Source of the DNA: Conus ventricosus
Taxonomy: Eukaryota > Mollusca > Gastropoda > Neogastropoda > Conidae
Direction of reading: 5' to 3'
NCBI GenBank assembly: GCA_018398815.1
Contig: CM031601.1
Span: 32,435,689 to 32,499,688 of the forward strand
DNA length: 64,000 nucleotides
In this document: piece after piece, positions 11,077-21,474 of the stretch
Layout of the letters: every line of letters begins with the position of its first letter
Numbering within the stretch: position 1 is the stretch's first letter
The notes under the pieces: model-generated
The model's input: only the letters and a program-made list of their open reading frames with translations
The model's database searches: none
Told to the model about the DNA's origin: nothing
Position numbers and translations under genes: made by a program

Positions 11077-11120
11077 TTTTTTTTTATAAACAAAAATAAA
11101 AAGTTTATTATTTAAAAAAC
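11077..11120. promoter_or_regulatory. Short AT-rich divergent spacer
   Basis: Forty-four AT-rich bases separate the minus-strand ATG at 11,076 from the plus-strand ATG at 11,121. Promoters for both genes should lie in or close to it. This is inferred from gene orientation. Confidence 0.35.
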
Positions 11121-12345
11121 ATGGCAGGACTAATGTCGAAGGTGGAAGAGATTATTGATGTTTTTGATCGGGGGAGACGACATGAGTGAAATGATTCCTT
11201 TGACACGGCATCGCTCAATGCTCTCATTACGGCGTGAATTACAGAAAGTAAGGTTAGATCATTGTACCAAAGTTTTCGTGCTCAAGAACTCCCGGAATTT
11301 TTAGACCCTAATGATTTTTGAAGTAAAAGATGACCATTTTGTTTTGTGAAAAACGCAACAAGGAGAACTTGTTCAGCTTACAACTAAAAAAGACCCCTCA
11401 AATTTTTTAAGCCGTGGGTTCCGATTAGGACAAAGGCTCAGTTGTGAGCGATCAAAATCGCCTTGGCTTTGCTAAAACAAAATTAGATAGGGGATGCAGT
11501 TGCTAAACTTCAAACACACTGCAAGATCTTCAACAGCTAACCAAATACAAAACATGGAAACTTAAGGAATTAATCAATCGGCAGATCGAAATAATAAATG
11601 CAATAGAGGCAGAAGAAACCAGTTTTTCAGAAGAAACAGCATTCAAAGATATACACGACTCACCGCTACCCATGCGAGAACTAACGGCCTTGATCATGCT
11701 TTGAGGAGCATCAGTGGAGAATTAACAAACCAAATTTAGCAAAAATAGGTGAACTAGATGAGCATATAAAAAGAGAAAAAAAGAAAAACTCGTTGAGGTG
11801 ATGACGCCACTTAGGGCATGATATTAAAGAGTTCTAACCCAAAGATAAAAGTTCTTTGAACAAGAGAGATCAGCAAGGACTAGAAGTGTTGTCTACTAAC
11901 CGAGACAATTACGAAACTTCAAGTGAGCAGAATAAGAGAAACTATCCAAAAGAATTTTTTATGGAAGGACACAACGCTTGCGACGAAATACGGAACAACT
12001 GTTTTGAGAGCAAGGAGTCACATTAGCAAGCGTTTATAAGCCTTAGGATTTGCAAATAAGGACACTGGGTGTTGGCTATTACAGGCGGCGGTGGAGGTCA
12101 ATGGTCCAGATGCATTCCGCCACCATCGCCTCCATGATAAATCATGGGTAAAAAACAGCTTGATCATCTTGCGGTTTATTAAAAAAATTAGATGGTAAAG
12201 CTATAGACTCTTTACTGGTATATTAGGAGGTATTGTTAGCTGGCTTTTGTCTACTGCAAGCAAAAGTAGTTGGCTTTATGGCCGAGCCACTATGGACATT
12301 ATTTTCTTTAATAGGTGGAGTTAATTTTTAGTAAGATAATGACCA
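11121..12345 (+). pseudogene. Large unknown plus-strand gene, frameshifted
   Basis: The frame starts MAGLMSKVEEIIDVFDRGRR at 11,121 and continues as protein-like pieces in shifting frames. The longest open stretch, about 11,523-11,703, is helical and charged (KELINRQIEIINAIEAEE), suggesting a coiled coil. Further pieces reach about 12.3 kb and include a Gly-rich TGGGGGQW segment near 12.09 kb. A total of about 400 codons is possible. A minor capsid or other virion protein would fit the context, but no family motif was seen. Confidence 0.4.
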
Positions 12346-14240
12346 AGAGTAATCCTAGGCAGTTATCCAAGGGAACAAGCGCTTGTCTTTTCATATTCAA
12401 TGGTCATTATTTTTTTTGACTTCGTGGACTTAACGGCCTTTGGGCTTTGGTCACGGGGGATTGGAGACTTATTCTTGGGGGGTCATCTTGTTTTTTTACC
12501 TGCTTGCAATATTACTGCTCAGATTTATTTCGTTTTTCCCGACCTTCTGTTCATTACCTGGCCTCAAGGATTTCAATTATTGTAGTTTATTATTGTTCTG
12601 TCTGGAGTCTGAGGTCAGTAGGCAGATGTATAACCAGTGCCAACAGCAAAGTCTACTTTTGATCTTGACGTATTGTAAATAACCATTTTGGTACCTTTTT
12701 TACGTGAAAGGTAAATCAACTGTAGAATTAATGGCGTCCTCTAAAATTGCCAAGTACTGTTTTTGTGCATCAAAAGCCAGTAGAAGGATCAGTTATGCTC
12801 GATTCTCGTTTTGTGCTTGCGAACCTAGCAAACACCAAACGTAAGTACGAACAGAGTGTTTATTCGTTCTATTCTGCTTTAGTTAGGCCCGTAGGAAGTG
12901 TCTAAGATAATGTTGTCCCATGCTGTTTTATGCTCTTGCTATATGGACCCAAGGTGAACAGTTGTGCATGAAAGAGAAAGATGTGTAAGGAGGATTTCCA
13001 GTCATAGTTATACTTTCTGTGCACGCCCCAATAATAAGGGGTGGCCTAAGCCATGATTTGCGGTCCAACTTTTGTCATAAAGTCCTGTCCTTGATGTTAA
13101 TATTGAATTCGTTACAGTTCCTTTCAAAAGCCTTCAAGTATTTCTGTTTGCTGAAATGGATTTTTAATCGGTTTGTTCCATTCGGTAATGGTGCTTGCTG
13201 TTCAGACAAATACGCGTCTAAAGGTGTTACTGTAATAGAAAATGAAATCTGTACACGGATCCTCACACAAAGGATGGGATGATTTAAGTGATCAGCATAC
13301 GCACACTCCCACCAGTTGATGCACAAAACACTGCAAAGTTTAACTGGTTCTGATAAAAACTGCAACGGTGACTCTAAACCACACTTTTGGATGTTGTCTT
13401 TGTTTTAACTGGGGGGTTTAAGTATCAGCTTAATGAGTGTATATACTCTTTGTATGAAAAGGTGTGTCAGTCTGGGTCACAGAAATGTCGAGGGTCTGTC
13501 AGTTGTTATAATTTTTTAAGATTGTAGTGCGGGCCCAAACAGAATATTTTGCTTCTGTATATTTTGAATGCAACTCATTTTTAATTTGTGTAAAAATGTT
13601 TGTAACAATAACAACTCAAGACGCCCTTCGTTTTTAGAACATGCTATTAATTTTTTTTAACGACCCCCCCCCGGATGCAGGAACCAGAACGGCTTTCGCG
13701 CTCCATGAAATATTCTACAAAGTCGTTTGGTTTAATATAAGCAAAGCCAAAGGAGAATAATAAGATTAACAAAGGTTATAATATTTCGTAGAGGCAATTA
13801 GTTAGCCAGTTAACCATACTGATGGTTTATTACGGGTTTTGCTCGCTAAAAGAAGCATATGGAGGTAACTTGGACATTGCTCTCAAAACTTAACAATGCG
13901 AATCTGGGAAAACAGTGTTGACCCTTCAAACCTGAAAGAAGAAGAAGTTAGGGTTACTATTTTGATAAAGAGCTAGTAAAATGTTAGGCTGTACAACTGC
14001 CCAATCGGGCCCGTTCATAGTTTTGATTTTAGAGTTACGTAACAAAACTAAATTATGAGGAGGAATCCGCTCGATCTTGCGTTTACATTCATTTACTTAT
14101 GGTGATTTGGATGAGCTTGAGCTCTGATGAAAATTATATCTTATTGATGGAAGGGCGCATCCTTCAACTGTTTTTAAGTAGCTCTTCCGTCAGGGAGAAA
14201 AGGCTGCATATTGCGATTATGAAAGTATACAATTCCCTAA
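12346..14240. other. Coding-like but unresolved part of the virus-like element
   Basis: Both strands have open stretches of 60-96 codons. The longest is on the minus strand at 13,075-13,365 (with PLPNGTNRLKIHFSKQKYL). The DNA keeps the AT-rich, indel-laden character of the element. The missing integrase or protease genes might be here, but no catalytic motif was recognised. A C run at about 13,667 and other homopolymers are likely error sites. Confidence 0.35.
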
Positions 14241-16117
14241 AATTTACAGTTTTTAAAGATTAGTTTGCTTGGAGGCGTCGGATCATTTAAAATAAAAATC
14301 AAAGACAAAGCGAGGGAAGGTTGTGAAAAATGTGATAACCGCACATGGTTTGGAAATAATTTATTACAGTTACTAAAAAATATGTTCACGTGGGACAGAA
14401 GACACAGGAGGTTAGCATTTAGCGCCTGTAAGGTGTATAACCTTAGAGTAAAAGAACTTGCAGATGTTGCGGGACTCTTGAACAAATCGGTTTTGAGTGT
14501 GTAGATAGGGCCGCTCTTTTGTTTCCGTCGCCTTGAGTACATCTAACTTAAAAGATGGTGATTATAGACGCAAAGAGGTTGGCGACAGCATAATGTTTCC
14601 TATAATAGAACAAATGCGCAATCTAGAGGAATAATGTTGGCCAGTCATGAATATAAAATAGTTCGATAAAAACCTGACCCTCATATGGCACTTAGTTCCA
14701 TATTTGTAGCAAGAATGGGAACATTAAAACTTTTGTATTCATAAGCCCATTTACATATTTTAGCCGTTCAAAAAAAAGTTTTGAAAAGCATTCTTCAAAC
14801 TATGGCCCTTTTACCATGTAAGTCTTATGCCGGCTACGGCAAATAGGCCGAAAGAAATTGATATTTCACAAATAACGCTTCTGTATGGGAAAAAATAAAA
14901 GAAAAAAAAAAAAAAAAAAACAGCAGTACATCCTCCAAGGAAAAGATCAGTTGTTAAAAAAAAAGCTTTCTACAAAATTTACAGTTCTTCCAAGCAGAAT
15001 AATTTGGAGACTCGTTCACAATGATTTTGTAATTTTATGTATTTAATTAAAGATGTGGGGACGAGATGGATATGGGCCGTTGTGGGTCGCGTTAGTGAGT
15101 CCTTATAAAAGGAATTAATATTATTAGCTGGCAAACTTAGGACGTTAAAAGCCTATAAACGGTTACCATCGTCGTTCTTCACAATGGTGTGAGGATATTA
15201 AGATCATTATAAACAACAAGCAAACAAAATCAATGTTGACTTAATGAAACAATCTTAAAGAACCTCTGTAATTGGATTAATCTTACACCATTTAGGGCAT
15301 CGTAGGGTTTTATTATACTGAACAAGTTTTTGTCGGAAAGTATGATAAAAATAATTAACTGGATTAGATTAATTTCTGTTTTATTATATAAATTAAAACT
15401 ATTTGAGCAGTAAACTTTATGACAAAAACCCCTCATTGTTCATTTATTTGTTGGACAAAAATGGTTGTGCAGAAAAAAAAAAAAAAACAATAATTTATCC
15501 TACAACCGGTTACAAAAGTTTTATCGTTATAATTTTAATCAATTGTGATTTTCTGTTCGCAACAACTTAATTGTGAACAACGCATATCAAGAAGAAGGTT
15601 TATCATGGGACAGATGATGAATATATTTAGTTGATCCTAGGCAATAAAACTGATGTGAGTGTTTTAGAACAGTGTTATAGATTGTTTACAGGAAGCAAAA
15701 CACTATTTATTATAGATGACTGTTCAGAGGAAAGAGACATAGTTTTTACAAAAGAGGAAACACTTGTCAAAAACTAGCTTTCAGTGGGAAGGCAATGGCT
15801 ACAACATGCTAGGATAAGTGTGTGGAGATTTTTCTATTGCCAAAAATATTACCTCAGTTTTAAAAGACTTTTGAGAACTGTTAAAGATCTGTAGTGTTAT
15901 TTCACATACATGGTGAAAGACAATGGGACTCATTTGAAGGAATGTTTGCGCGAGAATGATGTTATGAAAATGATCAGGGGAAAAAAAACATAGGATTAAA
16001 CAAAAAACGAAATCTGTAAGTTTATGTAAATTAGGATTAAAAAACAGGATATACCCTCTACACAGTATGTTTGTTTGTAGATAATCGTCTTATTTTTGTT
16101 ATTGAAATTCGTGCTTA

Positions 16118-16218
16118 TCAAGAGAACAGCATTTTACCAATCCTGGGTCACTTCGTCCGAAAATGGTTGAGGACTAAGTTGTGGCCAGGATTGGTATATA
16201 TAAAAATGCTGTTCTCTG
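16118..16218. repeat. Noisy duplicate of the long hairpin
   Basis: This is the same arms and loop as at 19,341-19,432 but with several inserted bases, including TATATA in the right arm. It belongs to the left copy of the 3-kb duplication. Confidence 0.8.
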
Positions 16219-16274
16219 TGATGACAGACTGACAGGAAAGACGATCAGTTGCCACCTAGGTCCAGTTTCATTTT

Positions 16275-16625
16275 AATTTTCATAATACTTATATATTATA
16301 CATATATATTTTAAACACACACACTTTTACAACCACCAACAATATACTATACACCTACACAGTATATACATTACATATACCACACACACACCACATATAT
16401 ATATAATATATATATATATACACATACATATATATATACATATTATTGTACAACATTACATATACATACATACAAACTTCATATATAAATACATACACAA
16501 CACATATACATACATCCATTAAACATACACAATACATACATACACATTTACATATTACAAACACATATATTAATATATATATATATAATATATATATTTA
16601 TATATATATATATATATATATATAC
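16275..16625. repeat. TA / CATA / CA microsatellite (left copy)
   Basis: Mixed TA, CATA and CA repeats correspond to the array at 19,495-19,786 in the cleaner copy. Confidence 0.9.
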
Positions 16626-16639
16626 TATTTCTGCAGTTA

Positions 16640-17848
16640 TAAAATAGTTTAATACCCGTCTAAGACTGTATTTCTGTACAGACTTTAGATATGTCGAGGG
16701 TTGTCATTGGTTTTCAATACTCAAAACTGCCGTGTTGTTTCAATAGTATTATGTAATGGTTTGTATTTGCGTTTGTTTTCTTTTGTATATAATAACACAA
16801 TTTTTTTCCCGATTAAGATCATGTGGTTTATTATGTTTTGATTATTGATATTGTTCCACAGGTGTTATCGTGACTTCAAAACAGAATGTCAAAAAAAAAG
16901 ATCCTAAATTTTTGAGGGAATTTCCTGTCTGACCATGAACCATAACTTTCTTTTTCTTCCAAAAATGCTTCCACAGGGGGCATTTGATAAAAGAAGTGCT
17001 TCTATGTATATCTACTTCAGTTATACAAAAGGAACAGTTTCTATCCTCTGGTCAATTTCATTTTATTGTTACAAAATATGTTGTTGGGTATATATTATAG
17101 AACAATTTTCCACTGCAGCTCTCCTTAATCTGGTTTCTTTCGTAAGGCGGCATGTTGCCATTAATTAGCCATGAAATCTTGTCTATTCAAAAAGCTTCAG
17201 ATTTCTAAGCCAAAAAACCATGAGCACACGTCTTTAATCTTCAGTTGTTATTTCCTTTATCGGTTATTATTTTTACTTATATGTTGGGCTTTATACCGTA
17301 AAACCCTGTAATCAAGTAATTCTGTATCCCTTCTTGGCAAGCAAGGATTTATTCACGTTATCCAGTTTTTCCAGATGCAGGTTATTGAGTTTATTAAAGC
17401 ATTATATTCAAATGAAAATTTCCCTCTGTTTTGTACTACTTTTTCCAGGTATATTTCTTCATAAGAACCTCAGCATTCTATTTTTCATTTTTCCTTTAAT
17501 AATATCCTTTTTATTCTTTCAATTCCATACTCTTTTCCAGGGAAGGAAAAATAAGAATAGAGTGCGACATTTATATTTTATAAAGCTGAATTGTTTCCAC
17601 AGTAGCTGTTTGGTGAAATAGTTTTTAGTTTTTGTCGTGACACATCAGTTTGAGTTTGTTTGGTTAGTGTTTTGTTATCGAAATGTGTTGGTGTAGAACT
17701 TCTTGCCACAAAATGCGGCCCCCTTATTTATCTGACAATGGATGGCCGGGGAGGGACAGCTAATCTCGATGTCGTTTATATCAAAGGACAATGTTACTTG
17801 TTAGTTTATTCCAGATGCCACTTGGGAATATAGTACTCCAGTTATCGG
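16640..17848 (-). pseudogene. LINE (Tx1/L1-like) 3' part, noisy duplicate
   Basis: This carries the same minus-strand reverse-transcriptase tail as 19,876-20,905, with many indels, so only short frames survive. It should be treated as an assembly duplicate. Confidence 0.65.
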
Positions 17849-18209
17849 TTTCTGTAAGGGGTGTAATAACCTTAGAATTAAAAGACCTTGCAGATGTTGC
17901 GGACTTTGAACAAAACGGTGAGATAGGCGCTTTGTATGGTTTTGAGTACACTAAAGATGGTGATTATAAAACGCAAAAGAGGTTGGCGACAGCAAAAAGT
18001 TTCCTAAACTAGAACAACTGCGCAATCTAGAGGCAAATATGTTGGCCAGTATGAATATAAAATAGTTCGAAAACCTGACCTCAAATGGCACATTAGAACC
18101 ATATTTAGAATGGGAAATAAAATTTGAATTCATAAGCCCATTTACATATTTTAGCCGTCAAAAAAGTTTCAGAAAAGCATTCAACTCTGGCCCTTTACAT
18201 GTAAGTCTT

Positions 18210-18674
18210 ATGCCGGACGACAATAGTCGGAAAGAAATTGAAATAACGCTGTATGGGAAAAAACAGTACATCCTCCACAGAAAAGAAACAGTTGTAAAAA
18301 AAGCTTCTACAAAATTACAGTTCTTTCCAAGCAGAAAATTAGGAGACACGTTCACAATGATATTTGAAATTTCTGTCTTTAAAGATGTGGAGAGGGATGG
18401 GGTTGTGGGCGTTAGTGACGTCCTTATAAAAGGAATTAATATTAGCTGGCAAAACTTAGACGTTAAACGCCTTAACGTTACCATCGTCGTTCTTCACAAT
18501 GGTGAGGATATTAAGATCATAACAACAAGCAACAAAATCAATGTTGACTTAAATAGAAACAATCTTACAGAACTGAATTGGATTAATCTTACACATTTAG
18601 GCCTCGTAGGGTTTTATTATACTGAACAAGTTTTGACGGAAAGTATGATAAAAATAATAACTGGATTAGATTAA
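18210..18674 (+). CDS. Hypothetical protein, 154 residues, upstream of the packaging ATPase
   Basis: An intact frame starts MPDDNSRKEIEITLYGK and ends KIITGLD. It alternates charged and hydrophobic residues in a beta-rich way (for example TFTMIFEISVFKDV and LNVTIVVLHNGEDIKI) and has no membrane span or signal. It stops about 15 bases before the ATPase start, on the same strand, so both are probably co-transcribed. In Polinton-like elements the ATPase neighbours capsid and protease genes, so a virion protein is possible. No catalytic motif was recognised. A frameshifted duplicate lies at about 14,830-15,375. The true N-terminus could be further upstream, since a related frame runs at 17,870-18,012. 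Confidence 0.6.
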   Translation: MPDDNSRKEIEITLYGKKQYILHRKETVVKKASTKLQFFPSRKLGDTFTMIFEISVFKDVERDGVVGVSDVLIKGINISWQNLDVKRLNVTIVVLHNGEDIKIITTSNKINVDLNRNNLTELNWINLTHLGLVGFYYTEQVLTESMIKIITGLD

Positions 18675-18689
18675 ATTCTGTTATAAAAC

Positions 18690-19118
18690 TATGGAGCAGT
18701 TAAACTTTATGACAAAAACCCCTCATTGTTCATTAATTTTGTGGACAAACTGGTTGTTGGAAAAACAATATTTATCCTCAACCTGTTACAAACAGTTTAT
18801 CGTTATAATTTTAATCATATTGTGATTTTCTGTCCAACACTTAAATGGAACAAAGCATATCATGATAGAAGGTTTATATGGACAGATGATGAAATATATT
18901 TAGTTGATCCTAGCAATAAACTGAGTGAGTGTTTAGAACAGTTTTATAGATTGTTTGAAGGAACGCAAACACTATTTATTATAGATGACTGTTCAGCAGA
19001 AAGAGACATAGTTAAAAAGAGAAACACTTTGTCAAAACTAGCTTTCAGTGGAAGGCATGCTAGGATAAGTGTGTGGATTTTATGCCAAAAATATAAACTC
19101 AGTTTTAAAAGACTTTAG
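18690..19118 (+). pseudogene. A32-like DNA-packaging ATPase, broken at Walker A
   Basis: The protein frame has a Walker A region (18,742-18,768) followed by FILNLLQTVY, a Walker B strand LFIIDDCS at 18,972-18,992, and a downstream block with SGRHARISVWILCQ. This is the pattern of the FtsK/HerA-type genome-packaging ATPases (poxvirus A32 family) of Polintons, adintoviruses and large DNA viruses. Such enzymes drive DNA into preformed capsids. The likely ATG at 18,690 is out of frame with the core. The Walker A region is split by apparent one-base length differences in T/G runs, so no complete reading frame exists here. The frame ends at about 19,118, and the protein is short for the family, which usually exceeds 200 residues. 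A noisy duplicate lies at 15,396-15,890. Confidence 0.75.
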
Positions 19119-19119
19119 A

Positions 19120-19340
19120 GAACAGTTAAAGACTGTAGTGTTATTTCACATGAAAGACAAAGACTCATTTGAAGAATGTTTGCGCGAAAATGATGTTATT
19201 GAAATGATCAGGAAAAACATAGGATTAAACAAAAACTGAAATCTGAAAAGTTTAGTAAATTAGTATTAAAAACGGATAACCCTACACAGTATGTTTGTTT
19301 GTAGATAATCGTTATTTTTTGGTTATTGAAGTCTTGCTTA
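19120..19340 (+). other. Remnant of ATPase C-terminus and spacer
   Basis: After the frame ends near 19,118, another frame continues protein-like (SFEECLRENDVIEMIRKN near 19,165-19,220), so the ATPase C-terminus probably reaches about 19,240 beyond an indel. The remaining 100 bases up to the hairpin are AT-rich. Confidence 0.5.
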
Positions 19341-19432
19341 TCAGAGAACAGCATTTTACCAATCCTGGGTCACTTCGTCCGAAACTGGTTGAGGACGAAG
19401 TGAGCCAGGATTGGTAAAATGCTGTTCTCTGA
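19341..19432. repeat. Long hairpin: 40-bp arms, 12-nt loop
   Basis: Arms at 19,341-19,380 and 19,393-19,432 pair with a single mismatch. The arm begins TCAGAGAACAGCATTTTACC. It lies about 100 bases past the end of the ATPase gene, at the edge of the virus-like coding block. The same hairpin, with indels, is at about 16,118-16,218. A transcription terminator, a telomere-like or replication structure, or a small inverted-repeat insertion are all possible. Confidence 0.9.
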
Positions 19433-19494
19433 GGGATAGACAGACAGACAGGCGCGAGTGCCCCTGTCCAGTTTTCATTTTAATTTCATAAACT

Positions 19495-19730
19495 TATATA
19501 TTCATACATATATATATATACACACACACATATACACACACACACATATACACACATACACATATATACATACATATACACACACACACACATATATAAT
19601 ATATATATATATATACACATACATATATATACATATATATACACATGTACATATACATACACATATATACATACATACACACACATACATACATACACAC
19701 ATACATACATACACATACATATACACACAC

Positions 19731-19785
<55 letters not shown>

Positions 19786-19786
19786 G
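19495..19786. repeat. TA / CATA / CA microsatellite (right copy)
   Basis: Long mixed dinucleotide and tetranucleotide array ending in a pure TA run. It lies where the 3' tail of the adjoining minus-strand LINE would be expected. Confidence 0.95.
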
Positions 19787-19799
19787 CAGCTTATAAAAT

Positions 19800-20905
19800 A
19801 TTTAATACCCGTCTAATACAGTATTTCTGTACCGACTTCTAGATATGTCGAGGGTGTCATCTGGTTTTCAATACTCTAAAACTGCACGTGTTGTTCAAAT
19901 AGTATATGTAATGGTGTATTTGCGTTTGTTTTCTTTTGTATACTAACACACATTTTCCCGATTAAGATCATGTGGTTTATTATGTTTTGATTATTGATAT
20001 TGTTTCCACAGGTAGTTATCTTGACTCCAAACAGAATGTCAAAAAGATCTAAATTTATGCGGATTCCTGTCTGACCATGAACATAACTTTCCATTTTCTT
20101 CCAAAATGCTTTCACAGGGGGACATTTGTAAAAGAAGTGCTCTATGTAATCTACTTCAGTTCTACAAACGGAACAGTTACTATCCTCTGTCAATTTCATT
20201 TTATGTAACAAAATATTTGTTGGGTATATATTATGAACAATTTTCCACTGCAGCTCTCTTAATCTGGTTTCTTTCGTAGCAGCATGTGCCATTAGCCATG
20301 AATCCTTGTCTATTTCAAAGTTCAGATTTCTAAGCCAAAACCCATGAGCACACGTCTTTAAATCTTCAGTTGTATTTCCTTTATCGGTTAATATTTTCCT
20401 TATATGTTTGGCTTTATACAGTAAACCCTGTAATCAAAGTAATTCTGTATCCCTTCTTGGCAAGGATTTTCACGTATCCAGTTTTTCCAGGATGCAGGTA
20501 TTGAGTTTATTAAAGCATTATATTCAAAAAGAACATTTCCTCTGTTTTGTACTACTTTTTCCAGAATTTCTTCAGAACTCAGCATTCTATTTTCATTTTC
20601 TTTAATAATATCCTTTATTCTTTCAATTCCTACTCTTTTCCAGGAAGGAAAGAATAGAGTGCGACATTTATATTTTATAAGCGAATTGTTCCACAGTAGC
20701 TGTTTGTGAAAGTTTTGTCGTGACACATCAGTTTGTTTGGTTAGTGTTTTGTTATCTAAATGTGTGTGTAGAACTTCTTGCCAAAATGGGTTATTGATCT
20801 GACAATGGGGGGACAGCATTCTCGATGTACAGTTTATATCAAAGGCACCCATGTTACTTGTTATTTTTATCCAGATGCCACTTGGGGATATAGCTCCAGT
20901 TATCG
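19800..20905 (-). mobile_element. LINE (Tx1/L1-like), C-terminal half of ORF2
   Basis: Two minus-strand frames, at 20,400-20,852 (150 codons) and 19,876-20,292 (138 codons), encode the region after the reverse-transcriptase core. The second has LRELQWKIVHNIYPTN and the cysteine-histidine knuckle C-x2-C-x8-H-x4-C (CSVCRTEVDYIEHFFYKC), followed by FWKKM. This is the C-terminal zinc-binding segment of L1/Tx1-clade ORF2 proteins. The catalytic YxDD portion is missing. The element's 5' part appears inverted on the plus strand directly beside it. Confidence 0.75.
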
Positions 20906-20939
20906 GTTGTGGCTGTAAATAATCTTCCTACCCACTGTA

Positions 20940-21290
20940 GATAGAAACTATCTTGCATCTTAAAAAGATTCTTCCCAAGAGCCTTGACCTTCCAAGAGAC
21001 CAAGTAAATAATTGGAGACCAATTACACTAACTAATACAGATTATAAAATATTAGCAAAGGCATTGGCGTTGAGACTGAATAAAGTTATTGATAAATTGA
21101 TTAGCCATGATCAAGTAGGTTATCTGAAGGGTCGAAATATTTCGACAGTAATACGAACTATAGATGATGTCATCAACTATCTAAATGTAACCAAAAAGTG
21201 CGGATATCTATTAGCACTACATTATCAAAAAGCGTTTGACTCTGTTTCTAAAGAATTTATGTTGCAAACTTTCGGAGTTAACTTTGGTTC
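20940..21290 (+). mobile_element. LINE reverse-transcriptase N-terminal fragment, inverted relative to its neighbour
   Basis: The plus-strand frame has NNWRPITLTNTDYKILAKAL, then ISHDQVGYLKGRNIS and LALHYQKAFDSVS, which are the first conserved blocks of a non-LTR reverse transcriptase (clade L1/Tx1 or similar). In the third block the usual FxDFxKAFD reads LHYQKAFD, so the first catalytic aspartate position is substituted. The fragment ends near 21,290 before the YADD motif. It meets the minus-strand ORF2 tail head on at about 20,905-20,950. Confidence 0.75.
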
Positions 21291-21291
21291 T

Positions 21292-21470
21292 GACTCCATT
21301 TGCCATACAGTCCTTCGAATGAGACTGCAAACCGAGGTTCCGTGTGTGAACGCACGCATAACATCTTGCACACGCGTAAAATCCCATCACCAGCTTTCGG
21401 AAGAGAAGGCGAGTTTGGCCGTTAGTATGGATGACACGTTACACATAGCATGCACCTTCCCCGAAGTTGG
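21292..21470 (+). repeat. SINE body fragment (matches 31,128-31,300 in inverse orientation)
   Basis: About 165 bases match the reverse complement of 31,128-31,300 at well over 90 per cent by eye, including CCGAGGTTCCGTGTGTGAAC. The tRNA-like head present in the 31-kb copy is absent here, so this copy is 5'-truncated. Confidence 0.8.
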
Positions 21471-21474
21471 AGTA

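Larger units (their letters stand above)
14430..17857. repeat. Left, noisier copy of a 3-kb head-to-tail duplication
   Basis: Sequence from GGTGTATAACCTTAGAG near 14,435 to CCAGTTATCGG near 17,848 repeats, in the same order, at about 17,858-20,905. It includes the unknown gene, the ATPase, the long hairpin, the TA/CATA microsatellite and the LINE tail. This copy is about 3.43 kb against 3.05 kb for the other. The excess is mostly single-base and short insertions scattered evenly, as in raw long-read sequence. Boundaries share a CTGTAA. This is most simply an unmerged contig overlap, not a biological duplication. Confidence 0.85.
773..19440. mobile_element. Maverick/Polinton-like (adintovirus-like) endogenous element, error-laden copy
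   Basis: A compact, AT-rich block of tightly packed genes on both strands, unlike the flanking host DNA. Two hallmark genes are recognisable: a protein-primed family-B DNA polymerase (minus, from about 5.5 kb) and an A32-like DNA-packaging ATPase (plus, 18.7-19.1 kb, with a second noisy copy at 15.4-15.9 kb). Elements with this pair are Mavericks/Polintons and the related adintoviruses. A candidate capsid gene and several small single-span membrane proteins fit the same picture. No retroviral-type integrase or adenain-like protease was recognised, possibly because indels interrupt nearly every frame. Terminal inverted repeats were not found, so the limits are approximate. The stretch from 14.43 to 17.86 kb is probably an assembly duplicate, so the true length would be nearer 15 kb. 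A free virus contig misjoined to host DNA cannot be excluded. Confidence 0.75.
17858..20905. repeat. Right, cleaner copy of the 3-kb duplication
   Basis: This is the partner of 14,430-17,857 with longer open frames (154 and 130 codons against fragments of 60-80). It should be taken as the better version of this stretch. Some indels remain, for example within the Walker A region of the ATPase. Confidence 0.85.

Noticed and set aside
9400..14240. Integrase and adenain-like protease expected for a Polinton
   Set aside because: I searched by eye for the zinc-binding and DDE patterns and for a His/Cys protease pattern and found no convincing match. Indels may hide them, so absence is not claimed.
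14430..17857. Treating the two ATPase copies as a genuine paralogous pair
   Set aside because: Differences are almost all short indels in non-coding and coding sequence alike, as expected from read error.
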